Of a stretch of 64,000 nt of DNA, positions 31,568 through 43,299 are shown one piece after another; position 1 is the first letter of the stretch, and every line of letters starts with the position of its first letter. A program made the position numbers and the translations under genes. This DNA is from Hydra vulgaris (Eukaryota; Cnidaria; Hydrozoa; Anthoathecata; Hydridae). The stretch covers positions 46,887,001 through 46,951,000 of the forward strand of contig NC_088921.1 in the NCBI RefSeq assembly GCF_038396675.1, written 5' to 3'. The notes under the pieces were generated by a model. It was not told where the DNA came from and did not search any database. It worked only from the letters and a program-made list of their open reading frames with translations.

Positions 31568-32900
31568 TTATACTCTCATTGAGCTGTATGTCTCAGCCAT
31601 TCTTCTCGGTTTTATTCCATGATGAGGATTACTTTCAGAGACACTAAACCTCTTGATAGTCTTATTAATATTCTTGTGAACAGCTTCTAAGGTTTGTTCT
31701 GACGTCAGACCGAGAGACATCTGATGGCGGTCCAAATAATCATACAAGTGATATTTAATGATATGGTACTTCCATCCGAGTAACATACTGATGTTAAACC
31801 TTTCATCAACATAACTGTTCATGTAGTCAATGGAGTCTATGAAAACTCTAATTTTGTAACCATAAGACGGATCTAATGTCACTCCAAAACAACTTTCAGT
31901 CACTAAAAATAAAAATATATCTTATTAAGATCCTTAAGTATGTTAATAATATTGTATTTATTAATATTTACCTGCTTTAAATTTTCTTAGTGTGTTAATA
32001 CACTCATAGTACTTCAGCGGCGCTACAGTTATCTTCTCATCTAATGGCATGAGAACTTTTTGACAAATAGGTCCATCTAGTCCCCCACCATTGTAGCCAT
32101 GCTGAGTAAAAATTTTTTTTTTAAGAACTTAGTTAAGGTCTTATCTGAAAATAGTACTCTGAACACCTGTGTGATAATATGCTCATATAAATGCAGCTCT
32201 GGTGGAAGTATAACATCCAATACCAGGCTATCGGGGCTCTCATCAAAAAGACATGAGTTGATGACATTAAAGAAGCTCTGCATCAACTTGTGTGGTTTCC
32301 CTGCATCAACAAAGCGTTGATTCTGATGGGATAAACTACCTAAAGTTCTAAATTCTTCTGATTTGTCTTTTGCATTAATACAATAAGCCCAGGCATCATT
32401 CTCACCATGGGCAGATAATCAAGCATGATATTGATCAGCTTAAGATCTGATGCAAGGAAGTATTTCCATTCATGCAGTTTGAGAAGATGGACAAATTGGG
32501 CTAAATTGTAGCTGCTTTCTTCAACATGTCGGACAATTGCCAATAAAATAACTTTGTTTACACTCGAGTCCTTTTGGTTCCTTAATTGATCTTCAAGTTT
32601 TTCTGATTGAAAAAGACTTTAATTGACCGCTTGGCCGCCGTCAATACCAATCCACACAATTAATTTTTGGAGAACAATATCTCTTTGTTTGCATATTACA
32701 TCAACAAGCATAGGTATATCTTCAACATATACTACATCTTTTTCAACCTCCGTATGGTTAGCACGTTGCTGAAATGTCAACTGCTGAACGCAATAAAACT
32801 GATTTAGTGAATGGGACTTTCTATTCACACCAATCTCCACATTGGTTTCAAATCCTGATCGACCAACATATTTTTTTATTTCAGTCAACATATTTTTAAT
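31568..32900 (-). pseudogene. Unknown multi-exon coding region, broken
   Basis: The downstream exon (31902-31568) encodes TESCFGVTLDPSYGYKIRVF through MAETYSSMRV and a stop. It is joined in phase (split GTG codon) across a 69-nt intron (31971-31903, GTAAAT...TTTTTAG) to an upstream exon whose frame ends CINTLRKFKAV. Upstream coding continues as DLDGPICQKVLMPLDEKITV, HKLMQSFFNVINSCLFDE, then after a frame change IVRHVEESSYNLAQFVHLLK, and after an in-frame TAA (32619-32621) VWIGIDGGQAV, IGVNRKSHSLNQFY. I cannot name the family. The IGIDGGQ block and overall appearance remind me of uncharacterised repetitive proteins in cnidarian and arthropod genomes that may come from transposons. At least one stop and one frameshift indicate a pseudogene. 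Confidence 0.6.
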
Positions 32901-33320
32901 AACACATTCAGGCAGATCGTGTTTTTATTTAATAATAAATACTGTGTTTAAAATAAACTTTTTTGGAGACACACTTTTTCCAAGGTGTACATGTAGTGAT
33001 GTTCCACATGTTTATAAGTTTAACCTTACTCTGTTTTTCATCCCCAACAATTGCTTTTAAACATTTAATCGTAATTTGCAACTGTAGAAAATGTAAACAG
33101 TTTGGTAGTATACGCTTCTTTATCTATTAAAACTTATTTAAATTAACACTGTATATTATCATCTAGTTGATGTATTTACATCTTTTTAATAAGTTATTTA
33201 TAAGTCACGATTTTATAATGGTAAATTATAATGGTAGGGTAAAATTAAGTCTTCTTCAATTTCTAGCTACTTATTTTATTGTATATGTATGTATATAAAA
33301 AAATTTATTTATAATAAAAG

Positions 33321-34072
33321 TAGTGTTGTGTTCGACTTCGACTTCAAATCAATTAGTCTAAAGTCGAAATAAGTCGACTTTAAAAAAATTGAATAGTCGA
33401 TTTAATCAACTATGGATTCGTTTGAAGTTGATTTAGTTGAATAATCTTAAAATATACATCTTTTTAATGAATTTAATTTTTTCGATATATAATTTTTGTT
33501 TGCTCATTTTATTACAATAGCATGTAGTATTATAAATTTTACATGCTTCCTAGTTTTTTTGTTTATTATTTTTAAGTTTTTATCTGTTTTCATAGCACGT
33601 TAGCAATATTTATACCTGATTTATAACCTAACTTGCAGTTATGTATTTCATTAACTTTTTTTGTTTGTTTACTCTGTGCTTGTGATTTTCATAAATACTT
33701 TCATTCAAGACCGTTCCGAATTGTCTCGGAGCCCTGGGGCAAAATTAAAAAGCGAAGCTCCAAAATCTAATTGTTGTAAGACTAAATTATTCGGGCTCGG
33801 GAATAAATTCTCCCATTGTCGGAGGTCTCATATTGTTTTATTCCATTAATATTTACATGATATGATATTGAAAATATGGTATTGAAAAAAAATGAGCGAA
33901 TAAAAATTACTTTACTATTATATTACAATTTATTTCGAAAAATAACTTTTTTCTCGTATTTCGACTAAATCGACTTTAGTCGATTTCAAGAATGCATTTG
34001 TCGATTTTATTCGATTTTAGAAAACATATTAGTCGATTTAGTTGACAGTCGAATTATTTTAAAGCCGCAAGA
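33321..34072. mobile_element. Possible non-autonomous element rich in AGTCGA motifs
   Basis: The left end TAGTGTTGTGTTCGACTTCG and the complement of the right end TAGTGCTCTTGCGGCTTT are loosely alike. Both sub-terminal zones are packed with AGTCGATTT/AAATCGACT motifs in opposite orientations. The centre is AT-rich and non-coding. No target duplication could be established, so the boundaries are tentative. Confidence 0.4.
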
Positions 34073-34514
34073 GCACTAAATTACCCTCAGGTAAGGTGAA
34101 ATGGTGTAAACGATAAAAAATTTCTTTTAGACGCTATTTAACATAAAGTGGTAATAGTAAATTAATCAACAATTGTTGTCAAATGTATAAAAATCATGGT
34201 TACTTTTAAAAAGTGTATCAATTTTGGTTTTTGTGTCAATGCGCAGCGAGGGAAAATGAGGCAAAACGATACAAAAATTTTCTGAAATTTTTAAATTTTG
34301 AAAATGTTTAGAATTGTCATTTTCATCACTGCTGCTCGACATGTTTATAGGTCAGAAATTATATTCTGTTTTGATTATTTTTTAAGAAAATACAATATTT
34401 ATTATTTTTATATTTTCTTGTAAAACTTTTCATCAGAAACTTTTTTTTTTTTTTTGTGCACATTTTAAAATTTTCGATCATTTCCGTTTGATGACTAGTT
34501 TAATTTTCACCTCT

Positions 34515-34612
34515 AATATAACTTAAATATTTTATAACTTAAATATTTTATATAACTTAAATATTTTATAACTTAAATATTTTATATAACTAAAATATTT
34601 TATATAACTAAA
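34515..34612. repeat. 17-20-bp tandem repeat
   Basis: Five to six copies of AACTTAAATATTTTAT(AT), the last two with ACTAAAATATTTTAT. Simple AT-rich array. Confidence 0.9.
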
Positions 34613-34799
34613 ATATTTTTAAGGAAGAGAACGTTTTTTTGAGTGATAAAATATGTTTTCCAAGCACATCATTTAAAATCTAAGGATCACCTTGTATCAA
34701 CTATTTAAAATTATGCATCATTAAAAATCCGAGTGATCTGTTGATTAAAATATTGCCTGTCAACAGCTTCTTAAACGTATACATTTTTTAATTCAATAA

Positions 34800-35025
34800 A
34801 TTTTTTTTTTTTTTTCTTTTTTCTTTTTTAAATTTTCCGTTTTTGTTACAATTAAATTCCGTAATATAATACAAGATACTCTTATCTTTCAAAAATAATC
34901 CAGTTATAAATATAAAAAAAATCAAAGACAAAATAATAAGAGATAGTTATACAAAAATATATAAAAACGCGGGAAACTTGCAGAAGACCATTAAGTCTTA
35001 TCATCAAGAACCGTTGTACTAGTTA
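34800..35025 (-). mobile_element. LINE 3' tail
   Basis: A T-run at 34800-34815 (poly-A tail), about 150 bp of AT-rich 3' UTR, then the stem-loop at 34969-35013. The sense strand reads CTTGATGATAAGAC TTAATG GTCTTCTGCAAG; AAGAC/GTCTT is perfectly paired. No coding sequence is attached. Confidence 0.75.
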
Positions 35026-35822
35026 TGTTTTTACAATATTAAATTCCTATAATATTGTTAAAAGCAAAACTTAATTAACTAAGGTAAATAGTGTTAACAC
35101 CAAAAACATTCAATGTAAAAAGACAAGAACAAATAAAACAAACAGTCAAAGAAACAAACAAAAAAAATAATGTCTGCGTTTCTCATTATTGCATTTTCTA
35201 TCAATAAAAATAACTTTGGGAGAATTTAAAATAAAATAAACTGTAGGTTGACTTTTATAACAATTTTTTTTTAGAGACTTGAATATTTTATTGCTTTCTA
35301 ATTCTACTTCAGATTATTTAACACGGATCTAAAAACGCGGTAACACTCATGTGGAATAGCTCCTTAGTTTTACAGATTGTAAAAAAGAAAAAAACTTTTT
35401 TTTTTACAATGTAAAACTAAGGGGCTGTAGTTTTTTTGTTTTTTTTTTATATATTTATCAACCACATAACCAAAACTAAGGTTTTAAAAATATTTCATGG
35501 CTGGAAAAAAAGTTCAACTTGAAATGGATGTCTACATAAATTAATAAAAGATGTCTGAATAAATTAATAAAAAAAAATAATGTTAATGAAAAAATCAATG
35601 GATAAAATAATTCAATTTCCAAGCGAACAACTTTATTTAATGCTGTTTAGATTGTAGAGCAATACCACACGGTATTACGGATTGTCAATTTTCAACAATT
35701 TTTTCAAATTAAATCCCAACCACCATGTGATGCATAGCCAATGCACCACAATGCACCACAATGCACCACTTATGAACAACATTGAAAGTAAAAAGTAAAA
35801 ATTTTTGGTTTTCATTTATTGT

Positions 35823-35995
35823 TTTAGGTGCCCCGAAAAATCCTTATGATTTTGTGCCGAACACCGTGGAAAAGCATTTAACTGGAAAGTTCACACCTCC
35901 TTTCTTACTGATGACGCAAAATATGCCCAGAGCTCGCGTAAACCTTGGATCTCTTGCTTCCAAAGCAAACGCTCGACAAAGCAATCATTGATTCA
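35823..35995 (-). mobile_element. tRNA-derived SINE, copy 3
   Basis: The 3' part GGTGCCCCGAAAAATCCTTA and the body TGAACTTTCCAGTTAAATGC (complement) match copies 1 and 2. The tRNA-like head is degenerate but still aligns (TCCAAGGTTTACGCG on the sense strand). The closing stem is reduced to GGTG/CACC, so this copy looks older. Confidence 0.75.
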
Positions 35996-36310
35996 CAGCT
36001 GCTATTGCGTTGAGTTTTCGTTTTTCATGCCTGAATATGATTTTTTAAATGTATGCTCCATATCTATTATATAATATTTATTATGAAACCGATGGCAAAT
36101 TTTAAGAATAAAGTATAAAAAACTGCTTTTAAATTAATTTTGCTTAAATTTTGAGCTAAATTTTTAAACAGGATAGGTTTTATCATAAATTAACCAATAG
36201 AAAAAGGTGCACCAAATAGACCAACCAATAGAAAAGGTGCATCAAATGATGATAAGACAGTTAGCGATTTTTTAAGCAGAACAATGTTTGAGCTAGTATA
36301 ACAACCATTA

Positions 36311-36400
36311 GATAAAACTGTGTTATTTTAGCAAAACACCATTAAAACTGTGTTATTTTAGCAAAACACCATTAAAACTGTGTTATTTTAGCAAAACACT
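36311..36400. repeat. 30-bp tandem repeat, 3 copies
   Basis: Three near-identical copies of ATTAAAACTGTGTTATTTTA followed by GCAAAACACC. Non-coding. Confidence 0.92.
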
Positions 36401-37178
36401 ATGTTGTTTTGATATCAATTCATTAAAAATTAGGACATTCTGCTATAATGTTTTTATGTAGGCTTGTATTTATGATATCTCGAACACTTCAAAAGGTTTA
36501 AATTCATAGCTGTAAAGTCATTGCTCAAAACTCCACCTTTAAAGTTTTAATGATATTATATACCAATTACCCAAGAAAATTAAAAAAAAAATCAGAACTC
36601 TTTTTATATTTTCATTTGAACTTGATTTTTTTTGTTTGCACATTTAGAAACATAATACACAATGTCATTAAAGTATTGCAAGAGCCTAATACCGAACGTA
36701 AAAGACAAAACACTCTACATAAAAGCAAAAAACTCTACGTCAATTCAAATTTAAAAATTTATCATTGTTGTTATTGCAACTAACGGATGTTTTAAAGTAG
36801 CGAAAAAAATTTTGAATTATGTAATAAAATTCTAAATTTTTCCAAAACTAACGTTATTTTTTCTGCAAATTATTATTTCAATATAATAAACCATGTCTAT
36901 TATAATATTATTTGTTCAAAATTTATTGGGGGGTTTAGGTTAGGAAACATTCCTTATGACTTACTGTGCAATAAGACATTGTGGACCAAAGAAGCCGCCA
37001 AGTTTAAATTCGCGGCGTTCAAACAAAATCTTTCAAAAATTGATTTTAAAAAAGTGAGTTTTTAAATCTATACAATAGACTAAAGGTCAATTTAGGACTA
37101 AAGAGTACATTTGAACGGGTCTCATTTAATAAGGACTTTGAAGTCATTATTAAAAGGTTTAAGTTTTTAAGTTGCATT

Positions 37179-37229
37179 TCGTTTTTTATGTTGCTGTTGA
37201 CAAAATGTCAACAGCAACATAAAAAACGA
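37179..37229. repeat. Perfect 24-bp-arm hairpin
   Basis: TCGTTTTTTATGTTGCTGTT..GACA and its exact complement are separated by AAA only (loop 37203-37205). Confidence 0.95.
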
Positions 37230-37455
37230 CATCTCGAAAATTCAAATTTTTTATAATTTGCTTCTAACTATAATTAGATAGAAAAGTATCTTCAACAATA
37301 GCTAAATATTGAGAACATTGTACATCACTATTTGTGAACTCAAATAAATCCTTTTTCTTTCGGCAGTAAAAGATGATTGCTTTAAAAAATGAAATCTTTA
37401 TAAAGGCTGATAGTAAGTCTAAACCACCTAATTTTAACAGGTCTATCAAAAAATT

Positions 37456-37456
<1 letters not shown>

Positions 37457-37541
<85 letters not shown>
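37457..37541. repeat. (TA)n microsatellite
   Basis: About 42 uninterrupted TA units. Confidence 0.98.
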
Positions 37542-37542
<1 letters not shown>

Positions 37543-37679
37543 AAGTAAATATATACGAAGTATCGTAAAATTACATTGCCCTTATCAAAAGTTTTACGCT
37601 TTTGCTCATTGTATAAATTTAAAATATAGTTTTCTAGTTCAGAAAAACGATTAATTATATATAATATTTTTTAAATATC

Positions 37680-38900
37680 ATATTTAACACTTGTTACCGC
37701 TACCACGGTATTACTGAGTCCGTTGATACTGTTACCGCGCTATTATTACTGTAATTTAATTAAAAGTTTTCACAATAATTTTTGCGGTAACCGCAGTAAT
37801 ATCGCGAAATATATATATCTATATATTTATATACAGGGACGTATTTAGAGGCGTCTAACTCCCCTAGGAAAAATTTATTCAAAAGTTACTCGGTAAATTG
37901 GGACACTGAAGTCGGCAAATTTGGATTTTTAGTTAGCAGTCGGCAAATGTCAGCTAAAGAGGACCCTTTTTTTTTAATTTACCCCCCCCCCCCTCTCTGC
38001 ATTTAAAATCTCTTCGCCACAGCCCTGTTTTGGTCCTCTTTGCTATAGCCCTTGTTAAAACTCTCAAATGAGAATTTACTTCTTGTTTATGAAGCTCACT
38101 TGCATAAACAAGGATAAACATATAAACAGAAAGTAATTATTTTTTCATTACTTTCAATTTTAAATTAATTTTAAATAATTTCCATACCAATAAGAATCAA
38201 GTTATACTATATAATTTTATTTATAGTAATACTTTAACTTTTTATAAAATAGTAATTATAACAAATAGACTTTGCAGGAGATTTTTCAAATATAGGAAAC
38301 TGAAGAAATCAAAAACGTTCCATCAAAATTGAAACTTAGAGGTTAGTTAATATCTTGTAAAAAAAGTTCGCATAAAAAAATAAAATCTAAACGGCGATAC
38401 AATAAAACTAAAGTGCAGTTATATTCTTTTTACAAAACAAACAAAATCTGAATTAAATAGAGAAGTCACGAGACTTTGAACTGGTAGTTAAAATGTTAGA
38501 AGATATTCTAAAATAAAAAAGACCTGTGGAATAATTTTTTTTTTTTTGAATTTCTTTTAAATATTTACATGAAAATTAGTAAACAGTTATTGAAAATGAA
38601 TTATGAAAATTCATTTAGAACTGATAAAGCGTTTTTTGTAAAATTTACGTTTTTCAAAAGGGTGATTACCATAGCGCTAATTTCGTAAGTGCGTAAGTAC
38701 TTGTAAGAACTAGCACGAAGACAAACTAACGTTTAAAGCTGCAAAGAAAATGCAAAAACTTGGCAAACATTAATGGGAATCCTTACATAAGTGCGAATAG
38801 GCAAAAGCACATAAAGAACTTGAATACAATGACGTAAGGGTTTTAAAACTTTAAAACTGTTAAGAAATGCAAGTTTAATTGCTATAAAAAATTACAAGTT
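37680..38900. other. Gene-free interval upstream of cystatin
   Basis: It holds a GC-richer patch of likely dispersed-repeat origin (37828-38050, ACAGGGACGTATTTAG to a C-run near 37980). The remainder is AT-rich sequence without a recognisable exon. Confidence 0.45.
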
Positions 38901-38918
38901 AAATAGTTACTTGTTTTT

Positions 38919-39000
38919 GTACATACTTTGTATATAATTTATACTTACTAGTATAAATTATGTACTTTGTACATAATTTACACTTACTAGTATAAATTAC
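38919..39000. promoter_or_regulatory. Tandem palindromes upstream of cystatin
   Basis: Two consecutive copies of ATAATTTA(T/C)ACTTACTAGTATAAATTA, each itself a palindrome (AATTTATACT-TACT-AGTATAAATT), lie about 270-340 bp before the cystatin start codon. Tandem dyads here could be transcription-factor sites, but this is inference from position and symmetry. Confidence 0.35.
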
Positions 39001-39187
39001 ATACAAACTTGTTTTGTGATATTACTTAGTGACAAACTTGTTTTAAGACATTACGTAATATTGATTAAAATAAATTAAATAAATAAAATAATATTTATAA
39101 AAAAGTGAAGCATATTTATTTAGCTAACTAAAATAACAAATTATTTGCGTTATCAAATATTTGCGTTTTAAAATTCTTTTGTTTAAA

Positions 39188-39198
39188 AGCGTATATAT
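39188..39198 (+). promoter_or_regulatory. TATA-like box of the cystatin gene
   Basis: GCGTATATATAAAT lies about 75 bp upstream of the ATG, a plausible distance allowing a short 5' UTR. The background is AT-rich, so specificity is modest. Confidence 0.45.
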
Positions 39199-39268
39199 AA
39201 ATGTCAAAAAAATACATTTGTCAGTTGTTGTTAGAGATATTTTACTTCTTACCTGCTGAATCACAAAA

Positions 39269-39815
39269 ATGATAAAAGTTCTCGGTTTCCTAATTCTTTC
39301 TTCATTATGTTTTGCAAATGGGGGAAAGGATGGCGGTATTGCTGGAGGAAAAAGTAACCTGTCTAAAGACGATATTAACAAGCTTGTGTTAGCAAATGGA
39401 GGTTTCTCAAAAGGCTTAGACATTGCTACTGAAATGATTAATAACAAAACAAAAAAACACAGTAAAAAAACCCATAGGTATCTCAATTTGATTTTTTTTT
39501 AATAATTTTTTTATTAAAAGTAAAATAAAGTTTTGGAAAACTATTTTTATCTATTTTTATGGATATTTTCATTTTAGACTGGTAATACATGAGATTGTTA
39601 GCGCAACTTCACAAGTTGTTGCTGGTATAAAGTACAATGTTAATGTTAAGATGGTAGAATCTATCTGCAAAAACACAAAAGAAAACGCGCAAAAAAAAAT
39701 AGTTGATTGTCCAGCAAAGAAACGAAAAGAAGAAAAAATTTGTAACGTGACCATTTTGAGTCAATCTTGGATTGGCAATTTAAACGTGACCGTTAGCTGT
39801 GAAAAACATAAATAA
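39269..39815 (+). CDS. Secreted cystatin (cysteine protease inhibitor), 2 exons
   Basis: Exon 1 (39269-39477) encodes the signal peptide MIKVLGFLILSSLCFA and a Gly-rich mature N-terminus (NGGKDGGIAGGK). The 100-nt intron (39478-39577, GTATCT...TTTTAG) splits an Arg codon. Exon 2 (39578-39815) gives RLVIHEIVSATSQVVAGIKY through SCEKHK and a stop. Total is 148 residues, the size of family-2 cystatins. The reactive-site loop QVVAG is at residues 82-86. Four cysteines at 100, 114, 125 and 144 fit the two C-terminal disulfides, and Ser-Trp at 133-134 replaces the usual Pro-Trp hairpin. N-glycosylation sequons (NVT) are at 126 and 139. It should inhibit papain-like proteases outside the cell or in granules or lysosomes. 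The intron position and intact frame indicate a genuine gene. Confidence 0.93.
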
Positions 39816-39999
39816 ATTTGTTGTTACTAAAACTCAGAAATGCAATTTCATGTAGATTTTTTTGTTAAACGATTTTTTTTTTTTTAATATTTTTTTCTAT
39901 ATGAATAATATAAAATTCACACTGGACACACATTTTGTCTTTCAAAACTTGTGCAGGATTCTGCTCTTGTGATTAAGATGTCATTTTATATTGTTAGAA

Positions 40000-40756
40000 T
40001 TATTTTTTCGATGCTTTAAGTGTTTTCCATAGGTTTTTACCTAAAATTTGATAAAGCATGTTTAAAGTTTGTTATTGTATTTTATACAGTATTTAGTTCT
40101 TGGTTGGCAAAACTCCATTTAATGGTAATGCAAGGTGACATCTCTTTATTACCTTTTCCTTACGCGTAAAACTATTGTTAACGGCAAATCTTTACTAAAA
40201 GATAAGATTCTGCTTCTCCCATGAACCACCACCAAGTTAATTTTAATACCCTTTTATTGCTTTTAAATGTTGGTTACTCAAAAGGATTTTAATTTAAAAA
40301 TAATTAAATAAAATTTAATGACATTGAGTTATGGATTTGATGCCAAATAAATACTTTGCGAAAAAAATTTTAGTCATTATCAAGTGACTTAATTTTGTGC
40401 CCTTAGTTACACTTAGTTACACCTTGTTACACTTAGTTTTATTCTTTTAAATTAAAGTTTCATCTAACAGAGAGATTCTTTAAATATTTAACTAAATGAT
40501 TATGAGGGTCTATTCACGAATTACTTAAATTTCAAATTTTATTTTTGACGTTTTATTTAGATGAGGAGATATACATTAGATAGATAAAGATTTATAGGTC
40601 ACCAACAAAAATCTATAAATAAATTTTGTTTGATAATTTAAATAAAGAATGCTAAAAAGCAGACAATGTTAAATCAACATTGTAATCGAATACACATAAA
40701 TACAATACAACATGATTTTCAATAGTCATTCATGTACGTATAAATAAATTAATGTT
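40000..40756. other. Gene-free AT-rich interval
   Basis: 3' flank of the cystatin gene. No exon, RNA gene or clear repeat was recognised. Confidence 0.5.
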
Positions 40757-40905
40757 TAGGGTAGAATGGAAGAAGCAAGCTTGAGTGAAGTTCAACTTGA
40801 ACTTTGAAGTCTGACTTTGTCAAGTTAGGGTGGAATGCAAGAAGCGAACTTGTGTAAAGTTTGACTTGAACTTTGAAATCTGACTTTGTCAACTTAGACT
40901 TCAAA
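40757..40905 (+). repeat. Tandem sub-terminal repeat, possible transposon left end
   Basis: Two ~70-bp tandem units begin TAGGGTAGAATGGAAGAAGC / TTAGGGTGGAATGCAAGAAGC and contain ACTTGAACTTTGAA and TCTGACTTTGTCAA. The complement of 46400-46434 reads AAGGTGGAATGCAAGAAACG and has the same internal motifs, so the two loci resemble opposite ends of one element or element family. Confidence 0.55.
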
Positions 40906-42600
40906 AAAAGGCAGAGTATTTGAAAAGGAAAAACCTTTTAAATAAAGCAAATTAAGTATATATTTTTAAATAATGTTTCTGAGTTTTATACTCTGAAATA
41001 TTAATTTATTAAAAATAAATGAAAAGGTGTTACAAAAATTACAATTTTTGTAACTCTTGTATTTTATTTTTATTAAAACATGGTAATTTAATAAAAAACA
41101 CTGGATTTAAATGAACATGCTCGTGCTACCTTCTATTTAGTCCAAGGCTCTAACTACGACGTACCAGCTGCTTAACATTCAAATGGCATATATGCTTTCG
41201 GTTATCAGTAAAGCATATATGTCAAACACAAGGTTGTATTTATTTATTTGTCTTGTTGCAATTTTTATTAAAAAAAAAATTTAGCTTTAACAAGGCTTTA
41301 AGCAAACACTAATTACATTGGGAGTTTTAGAAAGAAACAGAAATTTGATTAAAAACTATGACAACAGTTTTCAATACCAGGATGATTATGATAGTTATAG
41401 AGGTAAGAATAGTTATAGAGGTAAAAAACAATATCAGTAGAAAAAAATGGTTAACACGACACAAACACGAGTTAGATTTCATCTAATTTACGACAGAGCC
41501 TATTTTTGTTATAACGGTTAACAAGAACGATGAGATCAAAATCTTTATACATCAAGTGCGGATCCAGCATTTGATCTTTGAGATAGTTAACTTCCGGACA
41601 CGGAGTTAAATTCAATCAATTATTTGCTTATACTTATGTCAAATAAGGATGCTTTGTAAAAAAATGTCGCTTGGTTTGAGCTGAATTGTATCATTGAAAT
41701 GACAGGAAGAGTGAAGCCATTAAGTTCAATATATGAATAAGAGAAAAAATTTTTTTGCATTTATTAAGTTTATAACATATACAATTAATTTCGGCTAAAT
41801 AAATCTTTTTACTTTTAGAATTTTAGCAAAAGAGAGGAAAACAAGACTGGCTAAACTGGCCTAATTAAACTTTAATATCCTAACAAGAGGCAACATTTTG
41901 CAAATATTGCCACAAAATCATTTAATTCTATTGTAAAATTATATGAGGATAATACAGTTTTAGAGTTTAAATTATTAAAGTTTCAAAAAACTTAAAGGTT
42001 GTAAGTACATTTTTAGGATACAACTATTGATACAAAATAAACTTAACTTTCTTTATTGCTCTTTACATACAGCATTGTACAATATCAATATTATTATATA
42101 CCAAGTGACCAAATGGGTCTCTGAAGTTCACATTTGAAGTAAGGTTTTCTGATATTATGAGAAAACTTGTAGTTTTTTGGTATTATCAGAAAAATTGATA
42201 GTACTAGAAAAGCCAAAAAAATAACAAAAGTATTATAACATTAAAATAAAAATTTACAAAAAATATTGACAATGTGACATATTCATACACCGATTTTAAT
42301 AAACACAATATTAAGGATTATTTTATTAGAGCATTTCTATGTATTTGAATGTGTTTTTTATTTCACAAGATAATACTTTTATTTTCAGATTGAGTTCTTC
42401 ATTTACTTTATCAATAAAAAAGAATTTCTTAGTTGATACTTTTCGATTATCTATGTTTTTATTCTTTGATATTAATAAAAAGAATCGAGTCACAATTTTA
42501 ATTTCTCCTACAAAACCTCTCGTAGATGCTTCGAAACTATTTTCCTCATTATAACTTTACTTTTCATCGTATATCAAAAGATCATTTTGTAGAAAGGCAA
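40906..42600. other. Gene-free AT-rich interval
   Basis: It contains a hairpin GTTACAAAAATT/AATTTTTGTAAC near 41029-41053 and an inverted pair CATATATGCTTT/AAAGCATATATG near 41190-41220. No exon was recognised. Confidence 0.45.
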
Positions 42601-42639
42601 TGTTGTGAAGAAAAGCAAAAGGCAATAATGTATATAAAA

Positions 42640-42960
42640 TTTATTGGTTTTATAAACATTCCATATTCACACCTGTGCTGATAATATGGGGCATTGTCCC
42701 ATATAACATGGACGTGCTGATGAGCTTCTAAAACCTGTTTAATGGCTGAGTTGGTAAAAACCTTAAACACTTTTAGTCCATTGAATACAGGCAGACAAAA
42801 TTTCCTTTTAAGAACCTTTAATTACTTAGCAGTTCAAAGAAAAATATTCTTTTCTGTTTCGATACAATTCTGCATTTTCTCCCACAGAACTTATCATAGG
42901 ATATGCTCCATCTATTGTTCCAATATATCTTCAAAGTTCGTTAAAGCTAAAAAAATTTTA
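42640..42960 (-). pseudogene. PIF/Harbinger-like transposase relic
   Basis: The minus strand reads YIGTIDGAYPMISSVGENAE and LYRNRKEYFSLNC, the first catalytic block of Harbinger (DDE_4/HARBI1-type) transposases. After stops and a frame change comes VFTNSAIKQVLEAHQHVHVI, matching the following region. Only about 100 residues survive and several stops interrupt it. Confidence 0.75.
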
Positions 42961-43034
42961 AGTACTGTTTTTATATAAGTAAAACTTCAATTTCATAAAA
43001 AGAAGCAATAGCTGATATATATCCTCTAAAGTAT

Positions 43035-43135
<101 letters not shown>

Positions 43136-43299
43136 TTTTAAAAATAACACGATGTTTTTTGTTCTTGACATGTTTCGTAAAATTTTATTTACATTTTTAA
43201 AAGATTATTTTACAATAATAAAAAACTCTGAAATATATATTAAAAAATAGAAGTCTTTAGAGAGAAATATTAACGGACAAAAAATTATACATAATAAAC

